NCBI GenBank assembly: GCA_012798275.1
Contig: JAAZNO010000564.1
Coordinates: 1 to 6,741 of the forward strand
DNA from: Chloroflexota bacterium
Lineage (GTDB): Bacteria > Chloroflexota > Anaerolineae > B4-G1 > SLSP01
Direction of reading: 5' to 3'
DNA: 6,741 nucleotides
Position 1 is the first letter of the stretch. Every line of letters starts with the position of its first letter. The translations under genes and the position numbers were made by a program. Under the pieces are notes generated by a model that saw only the letters and a list, made by a program, of their open reading frames with translations, was not told the DNA's origin and made no database searches. Below, in pieces: positions 1 through 6,238 of the stretch.

Positions 1-37
1 CAGGCACACTAACTCCATTTTACAGTTGGAGGTAAAA

Positions 38-181
38 ATGCAAGACCCAGCTGAATTGTTTGGTCCCAATTTCATTGGACGGCCGAACGCCACCTCCCGT
101 CGACACAGCGCCCCCTCGTCCACCGCACTCGCCACCTGGCGCACACGGCGGCCCTCTTGGCGGCCAGTATGTACCTCATAA
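38..181 (+). CDS. Small 47-codon ORF of unknown nature, doubtful
   Basis: An ATG is preceded at an ideal 5-base distance by GGAGG (28-32), and the frame stays open for 47 codons to TAA. The N-terminus reads MQDPAELFGPNFIGRPN, which looks protein-like. The rest is rich in Arg, Ser, Thr and Trp and looks like out-of-frame translation of GC-rich DNA. A second frame, open from about 36 to a TGA at 237-239, becomes Pro- and Gly-rich over the same stretch and ends in ITSAAHTRVCVSNSG. A frameshift could join the two, but neither product matches a family I recognise. It runs opposite to every other gene here. It could be a real small protein, a decayed gene start or chance. Confidence 0.2.
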   Translation: MQDPAELFGPNFIGRPNATSRRHSAPSSTALATWRTRRPSWRPVCTS

Positions 182-210
182 GGCTGTCTCTATAACTTCT
201 GCGGCTCACA

Positions 211-235
211 CCAGAGTCTGCGTCTCAAACTCTGG
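211..235. repeat. Hairpin-forming inverted repeat, 7-bp arms
   Basis: CCAGAGT (211-217) pairs perfectly with ACTCTGG (229-235) across an 11-base loop. No T-run follows on either strand, so it does not look like an intrinsic terminator. Its function is unknown. Confidence 0.4.
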
Positions 236-251
236 TTGAATGAACGGCGTT

Positions 252-279
252 ATCACTGAGTTCAACGCATGCCAGTGAT
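252..279. repeat. Hairpin-forming inverted repeat, 7-bp arms
   Basis: ATCACTG (252-258) is the exact reverse complement of CAGTGAT (273-279), with a 14-base loop. An overlapping alternative pairs GTTGAA (235-240) with TTCAAC (261-266), so two mutually exclusive folds are possible. No function can be assigned. Confidence 0.35.
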
Positions 280-355
280 CTTTACAGAAAAGCACTCAAT
301 ACAATTTCGCCATCCCCCTTCTTGGCACGTGCAACACTCTCAACGGTCACAGTTT

Positions 356-379
356 AGAGCCTTACGTAAGGTCAGCTCT
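356..379 (-). terminator. Possible weak transcript end of the ATPase/RCK operon
   Basis: The 12-bp perfect palindrome CCTTACGTAAGG (360-371) is nested between AGAGC (356-360) and GCTCT (375-379). It lies about 22 bases beyond the stop codon of the last operon gene. The position suits a transcript-end hairpin, but on the minus strand only AAACTG follows and there is no U-tract. If it acts, it is more likely an RNA-end stabiliser than an intrinsic terminator. It could equally be a protein-binding palindrome. Confidence 0.25.
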
Positions 380-401
380 TGATTCCCCCTCGAGGCGCTG
401 T

Positions 402-1064
402 TCACAATTGCCGGGCAAAAGCGTCCAGGCTCGAAGCGTGCACCAGCGCCAACACCTCATCTGCGGGACGCAGCACCAGGTCGCCGCGCGGGATAAGCAA
501 TTCCCCCTTACGGATCACTGCGACCAGCGAGCACTGCTCCGGCAGGCGCAGCTCGCTGACCGGCTTGCCTGCCGCGGGCGATTCGGGCGCGATCCGCTCC
601 TCAATCAAGGAGAATTGCCCCTTGCGCAGCTTCAGCAACGTCATCATGTCCCCGAGGGACATCTCCTCGGCAATGAGCCGCCCCATCAAGTCCGCCTGAT
701 TCAAGGCCACGTCCACTCCCATTGCCGGTGTGAACATCCAGGCGTTTTTGGGATTGTTGACGCGGGCAATCGTGCGCGGGACGTCGTACTCGAAACGCGC
801 CAGGTTGGTGATGACCAGGTTGACTTCGTCGGAGCCGGTGACCGCCGCTATCACATCCGCCGTCGCGATCCCTGCCGCCTCCAGCGTGTCCGGCTCGGTC
901 CCATTCCCATGGATGACCGTCTCGGCGGGGAGCTCGCGACGCAACCGCTGGAGCTCTTCCTCGCGCAGCTCGATCAGGCGCACGTGATAATGCTCCTCCA
1001 GCAGCAGGGACGCCAGATAGGTCCCCACCTTTCCCCCTCCCACAATGAGCACTTGCATGACCAT
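402..1064 (-). CDS. RCK/KTN (TrkA-type) K+ transport regulator, CeoC-like member
   Basis: A 220-residue cytoplasmic RCK protein. Residues 4-125 form a Rossmann RCK_N domain: the dinucleotide loop GGGKVG is at 9-14, and the acidic residue ending beta-2 is E32 (in LIE), which usually contacts the ribose of NAD(H). Residues about 140-218 form the RCK_C (TrkA_C) domain, including ESPAAGKPVSEL and the final EVLALV strand. Length is normal for a one-unit RCK subunit. Proteins of this family assemble into rings that gate K+ channels or Trk/Ktr/Ctr transporters in response to nucleotides or other ligands. It is the last gene of the apparent operon, 10 bases after the other RCK gene. The two paralogues resemble the CeoB/CeoC pairs of actinobacteria and would probably form a mixed ring (inference). 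No membrane partner of the TrkH/KtrB type is visible. Confidence 0.9.
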   Translation of the reverse strand: MVMQVLIVGGGKVGTYLASLLLEEHYHVRLIELREEELQRLRRELPAETVIHGNGTEPDTLEAAGIATADVIAAVTGSDEVNLVITNLARFEYDVPRTIARVNNPKNAWMFTPAMGVDVALNQADLMGRLIAEEMSLGDMMTLLKLRKGQFSLIEERIAPESPAAGKPVSELRLPEQCSLVAVIRKGELLIPRGDLVLRPADEVLALVHASSLDAFARQL

Positions 1065-1069
1065 GATGG

Positions 1070-1076
1070 CCTCCTT
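1070..1076 (-). promoter_or_regulatory. Ribosome binding site of the second RCK gene
   Basis: AAGGAGG on the minus strand lies 5 bases before the ATG at 1064, and 11 before the in-frame ATG at 1058. This favours the 1064 start. It overlaps the TAA stop codon (1075-1077) of the preceding RCK gene, so ribosomes finishing that gene are placed to start this one, and translation is probably coupled. Confidence 0.75.
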
Positions 1077-1725
1077 ATGGCAAGCCCAACAGGCTGCGGG
1101 CCCGCTCTTTGGCAGTCGCCAACACCGCGAGATGGAGCTCGTCACCCTCCTGGAACACAGCGCCGAGGGTGGGCAAAAAAGTATGGCCACCTCGGGTGAT
1201 GGCGATGACCACCAACTCGCCCGAGACGGTCACCTCCCGCACCGTGCGTCCCACGAGCAGCGGCGAGGCTTCGACCACGACCACATCCACCTGCCCACCC
1301 CCCACGCTATACACCACATCCAGATCGGAATAGCACAGCAGGTCGGCGATACGATTGACGCCCCAGATGACCGGCGAGACGGTCTGCAGTCCCAGGCGGC
1401 GGTAAATTTCCGCCTTGCGGGGATCGTAGACGCGCGCGACGACGCGGGGCACACGGAAGACCTGCGACGCCAACCGTCCGGCGGTGATGTTCGCCTCATC
1501 GCTGGCGGTCGTGAGGGCCACGCCATCGGCCCGCTCGATGCCCGCCTCCACCAACGTGTCCCGATCGAAGGCCACCCCCACGACCGTTCGCCCCTTGAAA
1601 CCGGAGCCGAGGCGCTCAAAGGCAGTAGGGTCCCGATCCACGACGGTGACCGTATGACCTCGCAGGGTCAACGTCCGCGCCAACAGCGCCCCAATTCTGC
1701 CACAGCCGATGATGATAAATTTCAT
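1075..1725 (-). CDS. RCK/KTN (TrkA-type) K+ transport regulator, CeoB-like member
   Basis: A 216-residue cytoplasmic RCK protein. The N-terminal Rossmann domain (about 1-125) starts directly with the first beta strand. It carries GCGRIG at 7-12 and D30 in VTVVDRD at the end of beta-2, the pattern expected for NAD(H)/ATP-binding RCK_N domains. FDRDTLVEAGIERAD (53-67) and VVARVYDPRKAEIYRRLG (95-112) are close in wording to mycobacterial CeoB as I remember it. The C-terminal RCK_C domain spans about 135-212 (LLVGRTVREV, then GDELHLAV). The start is supported by AAGGAGG (1732-1738), 6 bases ahead. The gene lies 35 bases after the P-type ATPase and 10 before the second RCK gene, so the three are probably co-transcribed. 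In known systems the partner is TrkH/KtrB/CtrB or a K+ channel; here the only adjacent membrane protein is the ATPase. Confidence 0.9.
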   Translation of the reverse strand: MKFIIIGCGRIGALLARTLTLRGHTVTVVDRDPTAFERLGSGFKGRTVVGVAFDRDTLVEAGIERADGVALTTASDEANITAGRLASQVFRVPRVVARVYDPRKAEIYRRLGLQTVSPVIWGVNRIADLLCYSDLDVVYSVGGGQVDVVVVEASPLLVGRTVREVTVSGELVVIAITRGGHTFLPTLGAVFQEGDELHLAVLATAKERARSLLGLP

Positions 1726-1760
1726 GTCTTGCCTCCTTCAGCAAGCCCATCCAGCGTAAC

Positions 1761-4562
1761 TCATGATGTCCGTGTCCTTGCCCGGTGACGGACCAGCGCT
1801 TTCCGCAGCTCGTCCGCCAGCAGCAACAGCGGCGCCAAAGCGAACAGGAATCCCCATTGCTCCAAGGGGAAGCCGGCCGTTCCAAAGATACGCTGCAAGA
1901 AGGGCACATAGATGAGCAGCAACGCCAACGTCAGCTCCGTCGCAATCCCAATCCACAGCAACCGATTGTTGAAGAGCGGTGTGCGGAAGAAAGAGCGCTG
2001 CTCCGTTCGCTGCGCAAACAGGTTGCCGATCTGCGTCGTGACCACTGCCGCCAGGGCCATCGCCGTCGCGGCGTGATAGAGCGGACCGGAAGCGGGTAAA
2101 TCGAGCCATTGCCCCCAATAACCATTGATCCAGTAATGATAGTAAAAAGCCGCCATTGTCGCCAGGCTTTGGAGCAAGCCGAGCCAGCCATAGGAGCGCA
2201 GCAGCAGCGCCGGCGTGATCACATGCTCCTTCAAATTGCGCGGCGGACGCTGCATCAGACCCGCCTCGGGCGGCTCCGCGCCCAAAGCCAACGCCGGCAC
2301 CATGTCGGTGCCCAGGTCAATGGACAGGATCTGCATGACCGTCAGCCCCAACGGGATCCGCGTCCGGCTCATCACATACAGGATAAAGGGCACGGCCTCC
2401 GGCATGTTGCTGGTGAAGATGTAGCTCAGGAATTTCTTGATGTTGACGTAGACGCCGCGTCCCTCTTCCACCGCGCTGACGATGGAGGCAAAGTTGTCGT
2501 CCGTCAAAATCATATCGGCCGCTTCTTTCGCCACGTCCGTGCCGGTGAGGCCCATCGCCACACCGATGTCGGCCTTCTTGAGGGCCGGCGCATCGTTGAC
2601 ACCGTCGCCGGTCACCGCTACGATGTGCCCTAAAGCCTGCAGCGCACTGACCACCCGCAGTTTATGTTCGGGGGCCACCCGCGCGAAGAGCACTTCCTCC
2701 GCCAACGCCGCCTGCAAGTCCGTATCACTCATTGTATCCAGGTCGGTCCCGGTGACAACTCGCGGATGCTCGCCCTGCACAATGCCGATGCGGCGAGCGA
2801 TGGATTCCGCCGTCAGGCCATAATCGCCGGTGATCATCACGATGCGGATACCCGCCTCATGACAGGTAGACACCGCCGCCGTGACTTCTGGGCGTGGCGG
2901 GTCCATCATGGCCATCAGTCCCAGGAATGTGAGCTCGCCCTCCACGTCGGCTTCCGTGTACTGCGTCAAAGCGCCGCGGCGACGCTCCACAGACGGCAAG
3001 AGGCGGGTGGCCACGGCAAGCACTCGCAAGCCGGCGCGGGCATACTCGTCATTGGCATTCATGATTTCCGTTTGTCGCGCCGCGTCCAGAGGCAGGGTCT
3101 CGCCCCCCCAACGTGCCTGCGTGCACAACGCCAGCACCTCTTTGGGCGCGCCTTTGACGAACACCACCCGCTCGCGCCCGCGCTGATGCAAGGTGCTCAT
3201 CCGCTTGCGCCGCGACTCGAAGGGGAATTCGCGCAGGCGCGGCAATGCCCCCCGTTCGGCCTCGAGATCCAGCCCGCCCTTCCGCGCCGCGACCAGCAAC
3301 GCCGCCTCTGTCGGATCACCGAGAATGTTCCAGCGGGGGCTCTCGCCATTGGGCGGCAGGAGCCGGGCATTGTTACACAACGCCGCAGCCCGCAGCACTT
3401 CCGCGATCTCACCGGTCGCCGCCACGGGACGACCACCCTCCAGCAGCTGGCCCTCCGGCGCGTAACCGACGCCGGTGACCGCGATGCGCCGTCCGCCCAC
3501 CCAGAGATCAGAGACGGTCATCTCGTTTTGGGTGAGGGTGCCGGTCTTGTCCGTGCAAATCACCGACGTACAGCCGAGCGTCTCCACCGCCGAGAGGCGC
3601 TTGACCAGCGCGTGACGCTGCGCCATCCGCTGCGTGCCCATCGCCAGCGAGAGCGTCACCAACGGCAACATCCCCTCGGGCACAAAGGCCACAATCATCC
3701 CCAGCGCAAAAATGAAGCCCTCGGCGAGGGTCAGCCCGGTGAAGGCCATGGCCAGCCCAAAGAAGAGCACGCCGACACCCACCGCGATGACGGTGACCAC
3801 TTTGGTCGCGCGGGCCATTTCCCGCTGCAGGGGGCTGAGCTCCTCTTTTACCGTCTGGGTGAGATGCGCGATCTTGCCGAACTCCGTGCGCATCCCGGTA
3901 CGGAAGACGACGGCCTTGCCCACTCCTGCCGCCACGCTGGTGCCTGCAAAGACCAGATTGGGCCGTTCCGTGTACCCCAGGTCGGAGCGCAACGAGGGAT
4001 CGCTGGTCTTGCGAACAGGGTGCGACTCGCCGCTCAGGGTGCTTTGATCCACCCGCAGCTCCGCCTCCTGCACCAGCCGGCCATCCGCCGAGACGCGATC
4101 CCCTTCGGCGAGGAGCATCACATCCCCAGGGACGAGCTCCTCGGCGAGGATTTTCTGCTCCTGTCCATCCCGCAACACCCGCACATGATGCGGGATCAGC
4201 TGCTTGAGGGCCTCGGTCGCCTGTTCCGCGCGGTATTCCTGCCAAAAGCTGAACGCGCCGTTGATGAGGTTGACGAGCCAGATGGCGATCGCCAGCTGCG
4301 GCATCCGCGCCACGAGCGCCACGATCCCTCCCCCCCACAACAAGAGCGCCATGAGATGGGTGAAATTGCCCAACAGCCGCAGATAGAGCGGCGTGCCTTT
4401 GATCTCACGGATGGCATTGGGCCCCCACTGCTGCAGGCGTTCCGCCGCTTCCGCCGAGGCCAATCCCTCCGGGCGGCTCTGCAACGCCGCATAGACTTCA
4501 GAAACCGGCAGCGCCGGCACACGAGCTTCGATATCAACGGCCGAAACTGTATCCGCTAACAC
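1761..4562 (-). CDS. Type IIC-like (Na+,K+-ATPase-like) cation-transporting P-type ATPase
   Basis: A 933-residue inner-membrane ion pump. Order: N-terminal cation-ATPase domain; TM1-2 (about 68-110); actuator domain with SGES (177-180, in place of the usual TGES); TM3-4 (255-308) with VPEG around E296; P domain with phospho-acceptor D338 in DKTGTLT; N domain with KGAP from K470; TGD at 578-580; GDGVND at 652-657; then TM5-10. TM5-6 match the animal Na+,K+-ATPase alpha chain rather than SERCA: TSNMPE and IDLGTDMVPA, followed by MQRPPRN. By hand alignment the rat/pig cation ligands E327, S775, N776, E779, D804, D808, Q923 and E954 correspond to E296, S718, N719, E722, D749, D753, Q844 and E876. 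D926 corresponds to N847, and the KETYY tail is absent. No beta subunit is seen. Likely substrates are Na+ and/or K+, but Ca2+ or H+ cannot be excluded. It is the first gene of the apparent operon with two RCK genes. I prefer the GTG start at 4562 over an upstream GTG at 4601 because of the ribosome binding site. Confidence 0.92.
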   Translation of the reverse strand: MLADTVSAVDIEARVPALPVSEVYAALQSRPEGLASAEAAERLQQWGPNAIREIKGTPLYLRLLGNFTHLMALLLWGGGIVALVARMPQLAIAIWLVNLINGAFSFWQEYRAEQATEALKQLIPHHVRVLRDGQEQKILAEELVPGDVMLLAEGDRVSADGRLVQEAELRVDQSTLSGESHPVRKTSDPSLRSDLGYTERPNLVFAGTSVAAGVGKAVVFRTGMRTEFGKIAHLTQTVKEELSPLQREMARATKVVTVIAVGVGVLFFGLAMAFTGLTLAEGFIFALGMIVAFVPEGMLPLVTLSLAMGTQRMAQRHALVKRLSAVETLGCTSVICTDKTGTLTQNEMTVSDLWVGGRRIAVTGVGYAPEGQLLEGGRPVAATGEIAEVLRAAALCNNARLLPPNGESPRWNILGDPTEAALLVAARKGGLDLEAERGALPRLREFPFESRRKRMSTLHQRGRERVVFVKGAPKEVLALCTQARWGGETLPLDAARQTEIMNANDEYARAGLRVLAVATRLLPSVERRRGALTQYTEADVEGELTFLGLMAMMDPPRPEVTAAVSTCHEAGIRIVMITGDYGLTAESIARRIGIVQGEHPRVVTGTDLDTMSDTDLQAALAEEVLFARVAPEHKLRVVSALQALGHIVAVTGDGVNDAPALKKADIGVAMGLTGTDVAKEAADMILTDDNFASIVSAVEEGRGVYVNIKKFLSYIFTSNMPEAVPFILYVMSRTRIPLGLTVMQILSIDLGTDMVPALALGAEPPEAGLMQRPPRNLKEHVITPALLLRSYGWLGLLQSLATMAAFYYHYWINGYWGQWLDLPASGPLYHAATAMALAAVVTTQIGNLFAQRTEQRSFFRTPLFNNRLLWIGIATELTLALLLIYVPFLQRIFGTAGFPLEQWGFLFALAPLLLLADELRKALVRHRARTRTS

Positions 4563-4567
4563 AATGA

Positions 4568-4573
4568 CTCCTT
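4568..4573 (-). promoter_or_regulatory. Ribosome binding site that fixes the ATPase start
   Basis: AAGGAG on the minus strand is followed by 5 bases and then GTG TTA GCG at 4562. The in-frame GTG at 4601 would add 13 residues but has no such site in front of it. The same site with the same 5-base spacing precedes the rRNA methyltransferase gene, which supports this choice. Confidence 0.7.
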
Positions 4574-4620
4574 GAACCGCTCCACATCGGCGGTATCCCA
4601 CTCAAAAAAATAAGCAAAGT

Positions 4621-4648
4621 AAAACCCGCTACACGCGAGCATAGCGGG
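4621..4648 (-). terminator. Intrinsic-terminator-like hairpin between rRNA methyltransferase and ATPase genes
   Basis: On the minus strand CCCGCTA, a 10-base loop and TAGCGGG form a perfect 7-bp GC-rich stem (4642-4648 with 4625-4631). It is followed at once by TTTT (4621-4624) and a few bases later by a second run of seven T (4604-4610). It lies about 145 bases beyond the stop codon of the methyltransferase gene, so it can end that transcript. It also lies downstream of the predicted ATPase promoter, so the ATPase mRNA must read through it. Confidence 0.6.
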
Positions 4649-4735
4649 CCATTTACCTCTGCCGATTATTCTTCCCTCACTGCTCTGAGAGCTTACGTTG
4701 CCCTTCACCAAAAATAGCGCGAGGATGACGATTCA

Positions 4736-4763
4736 ACTATAGCACAAATGACGGCGGCGTCAA
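4736..4763 (-). promoter_or_regulatory. Sigma70-type promoter for the ATPase/RCK operon
   Basis: On the minus strand the -35 box is TTGACG (4758-4763), the spacer is 16 bases and the -10 box is TATAGT (4736-4741). TGC directly before the -10 box gives an extended -10 (TGn). Each box differs from consensus by one base. It sits in the gap after the methyltransferase stop codon, about 30 bases inside the gap, and points at the ATPase. This suggests the operon is transcribed separately from the methyltransferase. Confidence 0.65.
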
Positions 4764-4793
4764 AGCCAGCTTCGGGGAGGGGATCGCCGCAGC

Positions 4794-6170
4794 TCAGCGC
4801 CGCAGATGCAGGGGATAACGGCTGCGCAACCGCCCGTCGCCGCGCTTCGCCCAGCCCAGGGGGAAACCATCCACCGTCACCAGCACAAAACCCGCCGGGC
4901 CGTCATCCTCCCAGAAGCTGCCACGGAGGAATTGCTCGACGAGGGGATCGGCAACGGCGAGATCGCAGACCTCCTGGGCGTCTTCGGGATGCAGCGCCAT
5001 CGCCAGGGCATGGTTGGGGGTGACTTTGCCATGCCGCTGCGAGGCGATCCACCAGCCGGGACGCAGCACGTGCAGTCCAGCCCACAGTTTGGGATCAAGC
5101 GGGGTCACATAAATGTCATCGTTCTCATCCAGATACAGGCCCGCTTCGGGCGGCTCGAACGTCAGCGTCTCTCGCAGGACGGGCCGGTAGAGCTGCAAGA
5201 TCCGCCCCGGGATCGCGGTCCCCCTCCAGCGCTCCGGCAGATTGTCCCCCGGCTCGCCGCGCCGCCGCAGAAGCGCGTAGAAATGGCCATGCCCCGGGCC
5301 GGTGTGAGGCCAAAAGCGGCCGACGCCGCGCACGGCCTCCGGGGCGCCAATCCATTCGGGGTGCCCGCCCTGCAGTCCGGGGAGCGCCGGCAACGGCGCC
5401 AGCTCGAAATCCGCGTGCGTGTCGAGGAAAGCGGCGATGACACCCTCATCTTCCTCCGGCGCGAACGTGCACGTGCCGTAGAGCAAGCGTCCCCCCGGCC
5501 GGACCAGCAACGCGGCCTGCTCCATGATGCCCCGTTGACGATGCGCGTTCCCCTGCACCGTAGCGAGGCTCCAATCGCGCACCGCCGCCGAATCCCGGCA
5601 GAACGTCCCTTCGCCAGAACAGGGGGCATCCACGAGCACCGCATCGAAAAGGCCGCTCCAGCGCGCCGCGAGCCGCTCCGGCGTCTCGTTGAAGATCATC
5701 GCATGGGTCACCCCCAGCCGTTCCAGATTCATCGCCAGCACCGAGGTGCGCCGCCGGTTCACCTCATTAGCGATGAGGACGCCCTGATTTTCCATCCGCG
5801 CTGCCAGATGTGTCGCCTTGCCCCCCGGCGCCGCAGCGAGATCCAGCACCCACTCGCCCGGCTGCGGATCAAGCAGCACGCCCGCCGCCATCGCCGTAGG
5901 ATCCTGGATGTAATAGACGCCCGCGGTATGATAGGGATGCGTGCCAACCGGGGCTTCCTCTTCCTGTAACCACAGCCCTTCGGGGCACCAGGGGACCGGC
6001 GCGACGTTCCAGGGGAGGCGCGCACGCAGCTGCTCCAACTCCCCCCGCAGGGGATTGAGCCGCACGCCAACGTCACGCCGCGCCAGGGCGGTGAGGAAAG
6101 CGTCGGACGCCTCGCCCAACCATCCCGTCATGCGCGCTACAAATTCAGCCGGCCACGCGGCAGATTCCAT
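4794..6170 (-). CDS. rsmF: RsmF-type 16S rRNA (cytosine-C5) methyltransferase
   Basis: A 458-residue cytoplasmic RNA methyltransferase of the RsmB/NOP2/Sun family. It transfers a methyl group from S-adenosylmethionine to C5 of cytosine in 16S rRNA; known RsmF enzymes act at C1407 and, in Thermus, at nearby cytosines. Visible motifs are NPLR (39-42), YYIQDPTAMAA (86-96), SAM motif I DLAAAPGGK (110-118), motif IV DAPCSGEGTF with C184 (181-190), and motif VI YGTCTF with the presumed nucleophile C234 (231-236). Residues about 310-458 form the RsmF-type C-terminal, PUA-like region, ending FPLGWAKRGDGRLRSRYPL. This region and the length (E. coli RsmF is about 480) favour RsmF over RsmB. AAGGAG at 6176-6181 lies 5 bases before the ATG. 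The gene looks intact and is probably a separate transcription unit from the ATPase operon. The exact target cytosine cannot be read from sequence. Confidence 0.92.
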   Translation of the reverse strand: MESAAWPAEFVARMTGWLGEASDAFLTALARRDVGVRLNPLRGELEQLRARLPWNVAPVPWCPEGLWLQEEEAPVGTHPYHTAGVYYIQDPTAMAAGVLLDPQPGEWVLDLAAAPGGKATHLAARMENQGVLIANEVNRRRTSVLAMNLERLGVTHAMIFNETPERLAARWSGLFDAVLVDAPCSGEGTFCRDSAAVRDWSLATVQGNAHRQRGIMEQAALLVRPGGRLLYGTCTFAPEEDEGVIAAFLDTHADFELAPLPALPGLQGGHPEWIGAPEAVRGVGRFWPHTGPGHGHFYALLRRRGEPGDNLPERWRGTAIPGRILQLYRPVLRETLTFEPPEAGLYLDENDDIYVTPLDPKLWAGLHVLRPGWWIASQRHGKVTPNHALAMALHPEDAQEVCDLAVADPLVEQFLRGSFWEDDGPAGFVLVTVDGFPLGWAKRGDGRLRSRYPLHLRR

Positions 6171-6193
6171 CAGGACTCCTTCAAGAATAGAGA

Positions 6194-6237
6194 TCAGCGG
6201 TCAGCAGTCAGCGAATCAGCGAAAAAGCGAATCAGCG
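6194..6237. repeat. TCAGC-based short repeats upstream of the methyltransferase gene
   Basis: TCAGC occurs at 6194, 6201, 6208, 6216 and 6232. The first three copies are exactly 7 bases apart (TCAGCGG, TCAGCAG, TCAGCGA), and GCGAATCAGCG is duplicated at 6211-6221 and 6227-6237. The array lies 24 bases before the start codon, so it would be within the mRNA leader. It is too short and irregular to be a CRISPR array. Confidence 0.7.
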
Positions 6238-6238
6238 G

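Larger units (their letters stand above)
182..401. other. Non-coding stretch downstream of the RCK genes
   Basis: I see no convincing gene here. The stretch is less GC-rich than the neighbouring genes and holds several short perfect inverted repeats (211-235, 252-279, 356-379) and the palindrome GCACGTGC (325-332). It lies beyond the stop codon of the last gene of the ATPase operon, so 3' untranslated sequence or regulatory sequence are the plausible roles. Confidence 0.5.
4563..4729 (-). promoter_or_regulatory. 5' leader of the ATPase/RCK mRNA, possible attenuator
   Basis: If transcription starts about 7 bases after the -10 box, the leader is roughly 167 bases. Reading along the RNA it holds a small GCTCT/AGAGC hairpin (4682-4692), a terminator-like hairpin with U-run (4621-4648), a second T-run (4604-4610), then a 5-bp hairpin (ACCGC/GCGGT, 4576-4580 with 4590-4594) just before the ribosome binding site. 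A terminator between a promoter and its gene is the layout of attenuated leaders. I do not recognise a known riboswitch class: I looked by eye for c-di-AMP, Mg2+ and Mn2+ consensus blocks and saw none. The leader may simply inherit the end signal of the upstream gene. Confidence 0.4.

Noticed and set aside
235..266. Integron attC-like core sites (GTTGAAT and GTTCAAC)
   Set aside because: The two cores match GTTRRRY and RYYYAAC but are in the wrong order for a single attC site, and no cassette, second site or integrase is present. The pair is an ordinary small inverted repeat.
1065..1190. 42-residue N-terminal extension of the second RCK protein
   Set aside because: The extension is out-of-frame translation of the end of the preceding RCK gene. 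The ribosome binding site and the normal start of the first beta strand both place the start at 1064.
408..1199. Plus-strand open frame (263 codons) opposite the RCK genes
   Set aside because: It spans two genes and their junction on the other strand and has the same Arg/His/Gln-rich antisense composition.
2664..4559. Long plus-strand open frame (631 codons) opposite the ATPase gene
   Set aside because: It is antisense to a clearly recognisable P-type ATPase. Its product is rich in His, Arg, Gln and Gly with no domain signal, which is typical of the reverse strand of GC-rich genes.
4563..4729. Known riboswitch (c-di-AMP, Mg2+, Mn2+ or fluoride class) in the ATPase leader
   Set aside because: By eye I find none of the conserved blocks of these classes. 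A covariance-model search would be decisive; a significant hit would overturn this.
4806..5969. Long plus-strand open frame (387 codons) opposite the methyltransferase gene
   Set aside because: It is antisense to a gene with all RsmF catalytic motifs. The product is Arg/His/Pro-rich and shows no ribosome binding site or family motif.
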